The notes under the pieces are model-generated. The model ran no database searches. It had not been told where the DNA came from and worked only from the letters and a program-made list of their open reading frames with translations. Shown here in pieces: positions 15,913-24,210 of a DNA stretch of 64,000 nt. The DNA comes from Oscillospiraceae bacterium (lineage in GTDB: Bacteria; Bacillota; Clostridia; Oscillospirales; CAG-272). A program made the translations under genes and the position numbers. Every line of letters begins with the position of its first letter. The stretch's first letter is position 1. Location of the stretch: NCBI GenBank assembly GCA_015064685.1, contig SVRT01000008.1, positions 1 to 64,000 of the forward strand, given 5' to 3'.

Positions 15913-18120
15913 ATGGATATCTTTAATTTCAAATGTAAATATTGCGGAGGAGAGCTTGCCGAGGTTGACGGACTGAAATCGGTCGGGAAATGTAAGTATT
16001 GCGGGTCAAAGCAGACGCTTCCCAAGCTTGAAAACGAAAAACGCGCCAATCTTTTCGAGCGCGCAAATCATCTGCGCAGAAACAATGAGTTTGATAAGGC
16101 GGAAGCTCTTTACGAGCAGCTTTTAAACGAGGATATGAGCGATCCCGAGGCATATTGGTCGCTCGTGCTTTGCCGTTACGGAATTGAATATGTTGAGGAT
16201 GCCCATACCAAGGAGCGCAAGCCTACCGTTAACCGTATGCAGATGACCTCTATATTGGGTGACGAGGACTACAAGTCCGCAATTGCCAATGCCGACGAGG
16301 AACAGAAAAAGCTCTACGAGGGAGAAGCAAAGACGATAAATGAAATTCAGAAGGGAATTCTTGAGATAGCTCGCAAAGAAGAGCCATTTGATATCTTTAT
16401 TTGCTATAAAGAGACCGATGAAAGCGGAAAGAGATCGCGCGATTCGATCCTGGCGCAGGATCTTTATCATGAGCTTACCCGTGACGGATATAAGGTATTC
16501 TTTGCGCGCGTAACTCTTCAGGGCAAGCTTGGAAGCGAATACGAGCCATACATCTTCTCAGCACTCAATTCCTCAAAGGTAATGGTCGTGCTGGGAACGA
16601 AGAAGGAGCATTTTGAGGCGGTTTGGGTACGCAACGAGTGGTCAAGATTCTTAGGTCAGATCAAGAAGGGCGAGCGCAAGGTACTGATCCCCGCGTATCG
16701 TGATATGGACGCGTACGATCTGCCCGTAGAGTTTTCAAACCTTCAGGCGCTTGATATGTCGAGACTCGGCTTTTTGCAGGAGCTTGTAGAAGGTGTTGAA
16801 AACATCCTCAAGACCTACAAAAATAAGAAAGAAGCTCAAAAGAGCGAGCCGAGAGAGACCTATACACCTACTACAAAATACAAAAAGAAATCGAGCGCTT
16901 TGCCTATCATCATTATTGCTCTTCTTCTCGTAATCGGTGTTAGTGCTGCAGTAATATTTGGAGGCGGACTTTTGAAGGGTGCTACGCCTGACAGGGAAAC
17001 CGAAGGGGAGGAGCAGTCTTCGCAGGGAACTGACGAAACGAAAAAAGATCCGCTCGGTGTAATTCCGGGTCAAAGTGAATTGCCCACAGAATACCCGACA
17101 GAGGATGAAACTAAGGATCTAAACGAAAATCTTCCCGGCACCGGAAGTCTTGAGTTTGTTTTAAACGAGAGTGTTAACGCGTACACGGTTACGTGCGACG
17201 GTGCGTATAGAGACGAAAGTCTGGTTATTCCTTCGACCTATAACGGCAAGCCTGTTAAATTCATAGGCAAGGGCGCGTTTGAAAAAAGCACGGCAATAAA
17301 ATCCGTATATATTCCGAAAAGCATAGTGTTTATCGACGAAAATGCATTTGCCGAGGTTAACTATCTCGAGAGAATTACTTACGGCGGAAGCCGCGAGGAA
17401 TGGTTGGAGGTCAATATCTCGCATGCGGGAAACGATCTGTTGCGCAGTGAAAACGTCGATGTGGATTTTGAGGCTAGCTCATCCGAGATCCTGAGCGACA
17501 ATTCTGATTTGATCTTTATCTGGGCTCCCAACGGAGAATCTTATCTTGTTGGAGGAATATCAGTATTTACTGATGCCTCGCACGTGGTAATTCCCGAATT
17601 TTACAAGGGGCGCTACGTAACGGGAATCGCCGATTATGCTTTTTCAGGACACTCGGAAATAAATATGGTATACATTCCTAGGACGGTCAGCGTGATCGGT
17701 AAGGGCGCGTTTAACGGATGCGCATACATTAACAGTGTTTACTATGGCGCAACCGAAGGAGATTGGGATTTAATCGAGATCGACAGTGAGGGCAACGCGG
17801 CTCTCCTCTCGGCTTACGTTGCTTACGAATCAAATACCGACGGAGAGTGGAGCGTAATCGGAACTGTCGGAGGCACGTCATGGGATACCGATTTGCCGAT
17901 GACCGAATCTCCCGATAACGTTTGGACTTCGGATACATTTTTCTTGAATTCGGGTGATGAATTCAAGGTGCGTATGGACGGCTCTTGGGCGGTCAGCTTT
18001 GGAGAAGGTGGCCTTAACGGTGGAAATATCATTGTTGAGGAAGAAGGGGAATACAAGATACAGTTTGTTTATGATCCGAAAAATATGAAGGGTGATATAA
18101 CACTTATACCCGCACCGTAA
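15913..18120 (+). CDS. Membrane TIR protein with zinc ribbon and LRR ectodomain
   Basis: A 735-residue protein with an unusual domain chain. Residues 8-30 form a zinc ribbon (CKYC...CKYC: C8, C11, C27, C30). A TPR-like helical pair follows at about 45-90. Residues 158-300 form a TIR domain (FDIFICYKET, then VMVVLGTKKEHFEAVWVRNEW); E242 in WVRNE aligns with the catalytic glutamate of NAD-cleaving TIR enzymes such as SARM1. A linker leads to one membrane helix (about 329-350). Beyond it are a Ser/Thr/Glu-rich stalk, two BspA-like leucine-rich blocks (about 410-500 and 540-620, GKGAF...YIPKSI) and a C-terminal SusE-like beta domain (about 650-735). The TIR should be inside and the LRR outside. 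I chose ATG over a GTG three codons upstream because AAGGTGG then has proper spacing. Confidence 0.85.
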   Translation: MDIFNFKCKYCGGELAEVDGLKSVGKCKYCGSKQTLPKLENEKRANLFERANHLRRNNEFDKAEALYEQLLNEDMSDPEAYWSLVLCRYGIEYVEDAHTKERKPTVNRMQMTSILGDEDYKSAIANADEEQKKLYEGEAKTINEIQKGILEIARKEEPFDIFICYKETDESGKRSRDSILAQDLYHELTRDGYKVFFARVTLQGKLGSEYEPYIFSALNSSKVMVVLGTKKEHFEAVWVRNEWSRFLGQIKKGERKVLIPAYRDMDAYDLPVEFSNLQALDMSRLGFLQELVEGVENILKTYKNKKEAQKSEPRETYTPTTKYKKKSSALPIIIIALLLVIGVSAAVIFGGGLLKGATPDRETEGEEQSSQGTDETKKDPLGVIPGQSELPTEYPTEDETKDLNENLPGTGSLEFVLNESVNAYTVTCDGAYRDESLVIPSTYNGKPVKFIGKGAFEKSTAIKSVYIPKSIVFIDENAFAEVNYLERITYGGSREEWLEVNISHAGNDLLRSENVDVDFEASSSEILSDNSDLIFIWAPNGESYLVGGISVFTDASHVVIPEFYKGRYVTGIADYAFSGHSEINMVYIPRTVSVIGKGAFNGCAYINSVYYGATEGDWDLIEIDSEGNAALLSAYVAYESNTDGEWSVIGTVGGTSWDTDLPMTESPDNVWTSDTFFLNSGDEFKVRMDGSWAVSFGEGGLNGGNIIVEEEGEYKIQFVYDPKNMKGDITLIPAP

Positions 18121-18126
18121 TAACAG

Positions 18127-18156
18127 AAAAAGGAGAAGCGAGAGCTTCTCCTTTTT
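18127..18156. terminator. Shared terminator of TIR gene and rluB
   Basis: Thirteen-base arms AAAAAGGAGAAGC and GCTTCTCCTTTTT with a GAGA loop. A runs on one side and T runs on the other let it work for both converging genes. Confidence 0.9.
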
Positions 18157-18167
18157 GCTTGTATAAA

Positions 18168-18902
18168 TTAAACTGTTTTCAAATAGTGGATCTCTTTTTC
18201 GTTAAGATACCGCCACTTGCCAACTTCAAGCTTGTCAAGTCTGATCTTGCCGATAGCGACGCGCGTTAGCTGAAGAATACGTACGTTATGCGCCTCACAC
18301 ATACGTCTTATCTGTCTGTTTCTGCCCTCGAAAAGCTCAAATCTTGCCACCGTGCCGTTTTCGGTCTCACCGACCTTCGTGACCTTGACAGGCATAGTCG
18401 CTCTTCCGTCAAGCTCAATAGACTCTCCGAGTATCATAAGATCGTCGGGAGTGAATTTGCCTTTGAGCGTAACGTGGTAGATCTTGGGTATTGAATGGCG
18501 CGGATGAGTCAGCTTGTTTGCAAGCGCGCCGTCGTTTGTGAGGAGAATGAGCCCGTCCGAATCCATATCAAGCCTGCCGACAGGGTAGAGTCGGACAGTC
18601 TTTCCGCCTCTGTCCTTGACGTCGCGGCAGAGGTCCGTCACGTTGTCGCGCCCCTTTTCGTCGCTTGCCGTACAAACGATTCCGCGTGGCTTGTTGAGCA
18701 TAACGTAGACCTTACTGTCCGTCTGCGGCTTGACCGATTTGCCATTGTAAATGATCTCGTCAAGCTCGGGATCGATCTTTTCGCCAAGCTCAGCCGCGTG
18801 ACCATTCACCGTCACGCGCCCCTTTTTTATCTCCTCCTCTGCGGCTCGTCTTGACATTATTCCGCAGTCGGTAAAGTATTTTGAAAGTCTGATCTTTTCC
18901 AT
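18168..18902 (-). CDS. rluB: Ribosomal large subunit pseudouridine synthase B
   Basis: A 244-residue RsuA/RluB-family enzyme that isomerises uridine in 23S rRNA. An N-terminal S4 RNA-binding domain (RLSKYFTDCGIMSRRAAEEEI, residues 5-25) is followed by the catalytic domain with GRLDMDSDGLILLTNDG; D112 is the catalytic aspartate. KIYHVTLKG and GRNRQIRRM are further family blocks. RluB rather than RsuA is chosen from its place at the end of the scpA-scpB cluster, where this enzyme sits in many Firmicutes. It lies 27 bases after the carboxypeptidase gene. Confidence 0.92.
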   Translation of the reverse strand: MEKIRLSKYFTDCGIMSRRAAEEEIKKGRVTVNGHAAELGEKIDPELDEIIYNGKSVKPQTDSKVYVMLNKPRGIVCTASDEKGRDNVTDLCRDVKDRGGKTVRLYPVGRLDMDSDGLILLTNDGALANKLTHPRHSIPKIYHVTLKGKFTPDDLMILGESIELDGRATMPVKVTKVGETENGTVARFELFEGRNRQIRRMCEAHNVRILQLTRVAIGKIRLDKLEVGKWRYLNEKEIHYLKTV

Positions 18903-18929
18903 TTTTCTTCCTTTATATATATTTGAGCA

Positions 18930-20159
18930 TTATTTGCCAAACAGAGAATCGAAGAATCCGTGTTTTTTATCCGTGATCTCAACGGAATTTTTTGCGACAA
19001 GCTCGGTTATTGCTATCTCCTCGCCATCGAGATAGAATACAAGCTTGCCCATAGATCGACCCGATTCAACGGGAGCGTAAGCAAAGCGATCAAGCTCGAT
19101 CCTGTATTCGATATTTGTGCAGCTTCGGGGAAGAATAACGCTGATCTTTTCTGCGTTTTCAACCCTTACGTGGTCGATTTCACCGTTAACCACAGGTAGA
19201 ATATAGCCAAACTGTCCTATATCGCACAGAACTCTCGATTCATAAAGCGAAAAGCCGTAGTCGAGCATAGCTGTGTGGTCCTGCCAGTCGTCAGGAGCGT
19301 TCAAGGTGACCGCGATAAATTCAAGTCCGTCGCGCTCCGCCGCGCTTACAAGGCAGCGACCACTCTTTTTGGTAAATCCGGTCTTAATGCCGGTAGAGCC
19401 CTCGTAGCTTTTGAGTAGCTTGTTGTGGTTTATCAGTAGCCTCACACCCTCGGTCTCATTGAGAGGGATCGTTTTTTTATATGTGGAGACTATCTCTCTG
19501 AATTTTTGGTTTGAATATGCCGCGCGCGCAATGATAGCAAGCTCGTGGGCGGTGGTGTAATGTGTCTCGGAATCAAGACCGTGAGGATTGTCAAAATGAG
19601 TGTGAGTAAGACCGAGCTCGTCTGCCTTTTTATTCATCATATCGGCAAAGCCCTCTATACTCTCACCGACCTCGATGGCGATCGCAGCCGCGGCATCGTT
19701 AGCCGACTCAAGCAGCATCGCGTATAAAAGATCCTCAAGTGTCAGCCTTTCCTCGGGGTAGAGATATATAGACGAGCCCTCAACGCCTATCGCCTCGGGA
19801 GATACTGATATCTCTTTGGATACGTCGCAGCTCTCAAGCGCGACGAGAGCGGTCATGATCTTCGTGGTCGATGCCATAGGCAATATTTCATCGGCATTTT
19901 TTGAAAAAATGACGTTGCCTGAGCTTACCTCGATCAGGATCGCACTTTTGGCGCTTATCGATGGGGCAACGCCGCTTGGTTTTTCCGCTTCGATGAAGAT
20001 CGATTTATTCTCGTGGTTAGGTGAACCGCCCGTGCTTTCGGTGTCAGCGCGGACAGCTTGTGATAAAACGACAAAAAATCCCCCAAGACACAACAACAAC
20101 GCCGCAAAGACAGTCGCGGCTTTAAGATATCTGTTCTTCTCAGAAGATTTTTTAGGCAT
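18930..20159 (-). CDS. D-alanyl-D-alanine carboxypeptidase (DacF/PBP5 type)
   Basis: A 409-residue low-molecular-weight penicillin-binding protein that trims the terminal D-Ala from peptidoglycan stems outside the membrane. A signal peptide or anchor covers residues 13-36. The serine enzyme motifs are STTK (S97, K100), SAN in LLESANDAA, and KTG in GIKTGFTKKSG. The C-terminal beta-rich PBP5_C domain follows to about residue 390. The ATG chosen has GGAGGG eight bases upstream; a longer frame has no ribosome site. Its place next to ytfJ suggests the sporulation-linked DacF/DacB group, but the paralogue cannot be fixed from sequence alone. Confidence 0.92.
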   Translation of the reverse strand: MPKKSSEKNRYLKAATVFAALLLCLGGFFVVLSQAVRADTESTGGSPNHENKSIFIEAEKPSGVAPSISAKSAILIEVSSGNVIFSKNADEILPMASTTKIMTALVALESCDVSKEISVSPEAIGVEGSSIYLYPEERLTLEDLLYAMLLESANDAAAAIAIEVGESIEGFADMMNKKADELGLTHTHFDNPHGLDSETHYTTAHELAIIARAAYSNQKFREIVSTYKKTIPLNETEGVRLLINHNKLLKSYEGSTGIKTGFTKKSGRCLVSAAERDGLEFIAVTLNAPDDWQDHTAMLDYGFSLYESRVLCDIGQFGYILPVVNGEIDHVRVENAEKISVILPRSCTNIEYRIELDRFAYAPVESGRSMGKLVFYLDGEEIAITELVAKNSVEITDKKHGFFDSLFGK

Positions 20160-20169
20160 AGCATTCCCT

Positions 20170-20205
20170 CCGGACAAATAATAGTGCTATATTATATTTG
20201 TCCGG
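20170..20205 (-). promoter_or_regulatory. Inverted repeat over the carboxypeptidase ribosome site
   Basis: Perfect ten-base arms CCGGACAAAT and ATTTGTCCGG are separated by 16 AT-rich bases. On the minus strand the downstream arm ends in the CCGG that begins the CCGGAGGG ribosome binding site, and the loop side holds TATAAT. It could be an operator or an RNA hairpin that hides part of the ribosome site. Confidence 0.45.
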
Positions 20206-20242
20206 CGAGAATAATATGATAGATCATCGGATTTGCAGGGAA

Positions 20243-20680
20243 TTACTCTGCGTCTTCCTCTTCCTGTTCGTCCTCTTTTTTATCCTTTGCGAAAAGAGCC
20301 TTGATTCTTGCGATGATCTCGGGAGAGCGATCGATGATGTCGGAGAGCTGCTCCATAGGATCGGTGGGATTCTTAACACCGATATTGATAAGCTCAACGT
20401 TACCTTCCTTGTCAACGCAGAGCATACCTATAGGCTGAACGGTGATACCGGTTCCTCCGCCTGCGCCGAAGTTCTGGGGCTTGCCCTGAGCGCCGCCGTT
20501 CTTGTCGTTGTAATCAAGACCGCCTGTCGCGAATCCAAGAGCTACCTTGGAGATCGGAATAATAGTTGTTCCGGACTTGGTCTCAACGGGAGTACCGATA
20601 ACGGTGTTTGCGTCGATCATGTTTCTGATCTGCGCGAGAGTGGACTGTACTACTTCCTGAAGCTTGTTTTCGGATGCCAT
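20243..20680 (-). CDS. ytfJ: YtfJ (GerW-family) sporulation protein
   Basis: A 145-residue protein of the GerW/YtfJ family, made in the forespore in Bacillus. The family block VIGTPVETKSGTTIIPISKVALGFATGG (residues about 27-54) is clear, followed by the Gly-rich NFGAGGGTGITVQPIG. The C-terminus is acidic (KKEDEQEEEDAE). It has no signal peptide. AAAGG lies before the ATG. In Bacillus ytfJ neighbours the DUF2953 gene ytfI, and the same pair is present here. Its biochemical role is not known. Confidence 0.93.
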   Translation of the reverse strand: MASENKLQEVVQSTLAQIRNMIDANTVIGTPVETKSGTTIIPISKVALGFATGGLDYNDKNGGAQGKPQNFGAGGGTGITVQPIGMLCVDKEGNVELINIGVKNPTDPMEQLSDIIDRSPEIIARIKALFAKDKKEDEQEEEDAE

Positions 20681-20716
20681 AATGTAAATCCTTTCGTTTA
20701 TATATGGTTTTAGTTT

Positions 20717-21565
20717 TTATTTTTCTGCCCTTTCACTCTCCGTCTGAGAGGGAATGGGCTTGTTTTCTTCGTTTGTGCCTTGCTCAATATTAGCTGTTTC
20801 AGAGGATGATGCGGGGTACTTGTGTCCGGATGCCTGTGTTGAGGAAGGCTTGATCTTCATATATCCGAATATCGCCTTGAATCCGGTCTTTAGCAATATT
20901 CCTAAGATACCGCCTATGCTGGTTGAAAATCCAAGCTTAACGTCCGCCTTTATCTCCTCGGAGAGATAATCGGGAGCTATCTCAATTTCTGCGCGTCTCG
21001 TTCCGTGAAGGTGTGAGTGCTTGTCAATGAAATTGAGTGCGGGACCTAGCGCGTTGCTTATCGCGTAGTAGTTGCAAGCTATCTTTGCAGCGTCCGCGCC
21101 TCCGACCTTTATCTTGATCCTTGCCACGTGGAAGTGGAATTTCAAGAACAGATTGGGGAAGAAGAACTTGAGTATGGAGATAAGGAGACTAATGAGATCG
21201 GGAATAGGGGGCATAGAAGCTCTTTTTGCGGCTTTTTTTGCCTTTTTTTCAGCCTTTGTGAGCTTCGCTTCTTCTTCCTTCTTTTTCTTCTTTTCAGCGT
21301 CCTTTTTAGCCTTTTTGAGTGCCTTTGCCTCTGCTTTTTTAGCGTCCTTTATGGCTTTTTTTCGATCTCGCTTGGCAATTTTCTTCAGAGTGTAATTGCT
21401 TATCTTGTATTTCTTTGGCTTTTTGGGCAGTATATTGATCCTGATACCCAATACCGATACCCAAAGGCGCATTTCCTCTGCCATGTCGATAGTCACGCGT
21501 ATGCGAACGGTGAATATCAGCACAAACAGAGCAACTATGCCAAGTATGATATACAACGCTATCAC
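20717..21565 (-). CDS. DUF2953 membrane protein (YtfI-like)
   Basis: A 282-residue protein with one N-terminal membrane helix (IALYIILGIVALFVLIFTV). A very Lys/Ala-rich charged helix covers residues about 60-115, then a hydrophobic FFPNLFLKFHFHVARIKIKVGG block and a C-terminal region holding DYLSEEIKADVKLGFSTSIGG, as in DUF2953. The tail is Ser/Glu-rich. The start is a GTG with AGAAAGGAG eight bases upstream; the frame stays open 43 codons further only because it reads through the intergenic element, so those codons are excluded. Function unknown; it is paired with ytfJ as in Bacillus. Confidence 0.85.
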   Translation of the reverse strand: MIALYIILGIVALFVLIFTVRIRVTIDMAEEMRLWVSVLGIRINILPKKPKKYKISNYTLKKIAKRDRKKAIKDAKKAEAKALKKAKKDAEKKKKKEEEAKLTKAEKKAKKAAKRASMPPIPDLISLLISILKFFFPNLFLKFHFHVARIKIKVGGADAAKIACNYYAISNALGPALNFIDKHSHLHGTRRAEIEIAPDYLSEEIKADVKLGFSTSIGGILGILLKTGFKAIFGYMKIKPSSTQASGHKYPASSSETANIEQGTNEENKPIPSQTESERAEK

Positions 21566-21589
21566 AATTATCACTCCTTTCTGTATTAT

Positions 21590-22001
21590 TTCAAATTTTG
21601 ATTTGTCGGGGACGCGAGGGGGATGCGCGTGGGGGACTTTTCCAGGGAAAAAAGTCCCCCACACCCCCAAAACCCCAAAGTATATTTTATACAAGTTAAG
21701 ACGGTTTATCTATCTACACCGTGTCGCACCTGCATAGCCTCACTGCTATCGTGTTGCGAGTGTATTTAAAAGCGTTTGAAAAGCTTTCTCCAACTTAGTT
21801 TGGCTTTAAGTTTAAAGGTTTTTCATCGGCTGGGTTCTAAACCTTATCAATACGATAAGGTCAGTGAGGGATTTTTTTAGCCGCTTGCGGCGAAAAATCC
21901 TACGACACCCTAAAAGGACCCAAAATATTGAAAGTTTTTGCGGAGCTTTTTTCCAAAAAGCGACTCGCCGAAGGCACGCATCCCCCCGATAAACTGCAAT
22001 T
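21590..22001. repeat. Modular intergenic element, copy C
   Basis: A 412-base non-coding element placed exactly between the scpB stop codon and the DUF2953 ribosome site. Its ends (CAAATTTTGATTTGTCGG on the left, CCGATAAACTGCAATT on the right) are the same as those of the two 255-base elements elsewhere, but the interior differs. Inside are several hairpins: GTGGGGGACTTTT with its complement (21629-21641, 21650-21662), CCTTATC/GATAAGG (21842-21848, 21854-21860), and GGATTTTT/AAAAATCC enclosing GCCGC/GCGGC (21869-21900). No protein frame makes sense. Confidence 0.75.
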
Positions 22002-22642
22002 TATTGGTTATTAGCCTCTTCGTTTTCTGATGATTCTGCTACCGCGAGTGCAGAGGAGAATCCAACCTCCTCAACCGCGAGAGCCTCCTCTGCGGGAGCG
22101 GGGGTAAGCTCTGTCTCGGGAAGGTCGTCGAGAGACGAGAGTCCGAAGACACGCAAAAATTTTTCGGTCGTGGTGTAGAGCATGGGGCGACCCGGGGCGT
22201 CAAGACGGGAGAGCGACTCGATAAGTCCCTTATCTATAAGAGACGTCATTGCGTAGGATGAGTCGACACCGCGCACCGCATCGACGAACGCTCGCGTTAC
22301 GGGCTGGTTATATGCGACTACCGCGAGCGCCTCGAGAGTTGAAGCGGAGAGATTACCTCCGCGCTTGATGCCAAGCGCCTCGCGTATGTAGGGGAGAAAT
22401 TCTTCCTTTGTCGCAAGCTGACATGATTCGGGGTACATAAGGAGAAGGAGTCCGCGCTTGGAGTTCTCTGAGTTGTATTCCTCGCTCATTACCTCAACCA
22501 TATTTTTAACGTCCTTTACCGAAAGACCTAGCACCTCGGAGAGCTTTGCATACTCGATAGGGTGTCCCGCGGCGAAGAGAATCGCCTCGATGGCGGCAGT
22601 GACCTTTTCAAGTGTTATTTCAACCTTTTCTTCCTGATTCAT
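22001..22642 (-). CDS. scpB: Segregation and condensation protein B
   Basis: A 213-residue kleisin-interacting protein that joins ScpA and SMC in the bacterial condensin. Two winged-helix domains cover residues about 10-170, with the family block STLEALAVVAYNQPVTRAFVDAVRGVDS (about 101-128) and RPMLYTTTEKFLRVFGLSSLDDLPE. The acidic C-terminal tail after residue 180 is variable. Its ATG overlaps the scpA stop (ATGA). Its own stop codon touches the end of the intergenic element. Confidence 0.95.
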   Translation of the reverse strand: MNQEEKVEITLEKVTAAIEAILFAAGHPIEYAKLSEVLGLSVKDVKNMVEVMSEEYNSENSKRGLLLLMYPESCQLATKEEFLPYIREALGIKRGGNLSASTLEALAVVAYNQPVTRAFVDAVRGVDSSYAMTSLIDKGLIESLSRLDAPGRPMLYTTTEKFLRVFGLSSLDDLPETELTPAPAEEALAVEEVGFSSALAVAESSENEEANNQ

Positions 22643-23451
22643 TCGTCCCTACCTCCTTCTACATTGTCCTTATCGGTCTCATCACTATCGGCAAGCTCCT
22701 GCTTGTCCGCGGTGATGACGTCGTTAGGGTCTTCATTTATTATAAACTGCGCTCCGTCGTCAAGGAGCGTTCCTTCAAAGTCGTGTATCAGGATCTTCCT
22801 GATCTTGATAAGCTCCAATACTCCAAGGAATATTGCGATCATATCGGGGAGGGAAACGGAATCCGAGAGAAGCTCGCGAAGCGTCGTGACCTTCTTTTTT
22901 TGCATACGGCGGATAATTCCCGTGATCTTGACCTCGACAGGAACGATTGGCGAGCTGATCATGGGTGTAAACACCTCTCGCTCTATCTTCGGTCTGTTTT
23001 CGTTGTATGTGATTATCCTTCTGACCGCCAAGCAGAGCTTTTCGATCTCCTGGTCAAGGACGAAGGTCTTGTCCACGCTTATCTCGTCGGTATCCTTTTC
23101 GAGTCGACCCGAGAAGCGCGGATAGAGAAGAGCCATCTTCTTTGCCGCCTCCTTTGCCTGCTGATATTTAAGCAGGGCATCTGCAAGAGCGGCTCGGGGG
23201 TCCTCCTCCTCTTCCTCGATCTTGGGAAGAAGGAGCTTGCTCTTGATCAGCATAAGCTCGCTTGCCATCACGATAAACTCGCTTGCCAGATCCATATCAA
23301 GCTTCTGAGCCTCCTCAATATATTCAAGGTACTGCTCGCAGATTATGTTGATCTTGATGTCGTCTATCGACATCTTGTTTTTGTGGATCAGGGAAAGCAG
23401 AAGGTCAAGAGGCCCTTCAAATATTTCAAGACGGTAGCTGAGTGCGTCCAT
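22639..23451 (-). CDS. scpA: Segregation and condensation protein A
   Basis: A 270-residue kleisin that bridges the SMC heads. The N-terminus YRLEIFEGPLDLLLSLIHKNKMSIDDI and the ASEFIVMASELMLIKSKLLLP helix (residues about 60-80) are diagnostic. A disordered acidic linker (EEEEEDP) follows, and a C-terminal winged helix (about 190-245, VTTLRELLSDS...IAIFLGVLELIKI) binds the SMC cap. GGAGG stands before the start. It is coupled to scpB by a four-base overlap. Confidence 0.96.
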   Translation of the reverse strand: MDALSYRLEIFEGPLDLLLSLIHKNKMSIDDIKINIICEQYLEYIEEAQKLDMDLASEFIVMASELMLIKSKLLLPKIEEEEEDPRAALADALLKYQQAKEAAKKMALLYPRFSGRLEKDTDEISVDKTFVLDQEIEKLCLAVRRIITYNENRPKIEREVFTPMISSPIVPVEVKITGIIRRMQKKKVTTLRELLSDSVSLPDMIAIFLGVLELIKIRKILIHDFEGTLLDDGAQFIINEDPNDVITADKQELADSDETDKDNVEGGRDE

Positions 23452-23473
23452 AAAGGACCTCCTTTCATCGCGT

Positions 23474-24190
23474 TTAAGCGAAAATTTTAATTAAAAGCTC
23501 TAATACAGGCTCTGTGATGAGTCCGAAAAGCTGATCGGCAACCCAACCGAAGGGAGAGAAATCAAAAAGACGTGAGCAGGCGAACATTGCGATAAGAACG
23601 CCGATCATAATGTATCTTTCGTATTTCATCATTGAGAAATAGATCCTGTCGGGAAGGAAGAGCGAGAAGAATCTCGAGCCGTCGAAGGGCGGCACGGGAA
23701 TGAGATTGAACACCGCCAGCATAAAATTCATATAGCTGAGATAGTAAAAGAACGTGCAAAGGATCTGCATTACGTTTGTAAGCATCTCGTTTTGGAGAAT
23801 GTCCATTGCAAAGCGCAAAAACAGAAAGAGCGTAACGGCGTAAAATATCGCGCCGATGCTGCCGAGAATTATGTTGGATATCGGACCCGCGATAGCGGTG
23901 ACTCCCATACCCTTTTTGGGGTTTCTGAAATTTCTTGTGTTGATCGGGACGGGCTTTGCCCAACCGTAGCCGAACACCAGCATACAAAGCGAGCCCATAG
24001 GATCAAGATGCTTTAAGGGATTGATCGTAACGCGTCCGAGATTATAAGCGGTACGGTCTCCCATTTTATAGGCGATATATCCGTGTGCCGCCTCGTGAAC
24101 CGAAAGGGAGATCATAATTATCGGTATCGTAAGAAGCAGGCTTATGATAATATCACGCGGATCTCCGCCCGAGAGAATAGAGAAGAGCAT
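23474..24190 (-). CDS. Site-2 protease family (M50) membrane metalloprotease
   Basis: A 238-residue polytopic membrane protein of the S2P/M50 family (YwhC/FtsH-independent group). The zinc motif is HEAAH (H32, E33, H36) inside the second membrane segment, and the third ligand is the Asp of NLIPVPPFDG (near residue 170). About five or six hydrophobic segments are seen. It has no PDZ domain, so it belongs to the small rhomboid-like-size group whose substrates are mostly unknown. It precedes scpA by 22 bases, the common order in Clostridia. Confidence 0.93.
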   Translation of the reverse strand: MLFSILSGGDPRDIIISLLLTIPIIMISLSVHEAAHGYIAYKMGDRTAYNLGRVTINPLKHLDPMGSLCMLVFGYGWAKPVPINTRNFRNPKKGMGVTAIAGPISNIILGSIGAIFYAVTLFLFLRFAMDILQNEMLTNVMQILCTFFYYLSYMNFMLAVFNLIPVPPFDGSRFFSLFLPDRIYFSMMKYERYIMIGVLIAMFACSRLFDFSPFGWVADQLFGLITEPVLELLIKIFA

Positions 24191-24210
24191 TATTTTTCCT
24201 CCGCGAATAA

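Noticed and set aside
21566..21694. N-terminal extension of the DUF2953 protein
   Set aside because: The added residues come from the intergenic element; the GTG at 21565 has an excellent ribosome site and begins the membrane helix.
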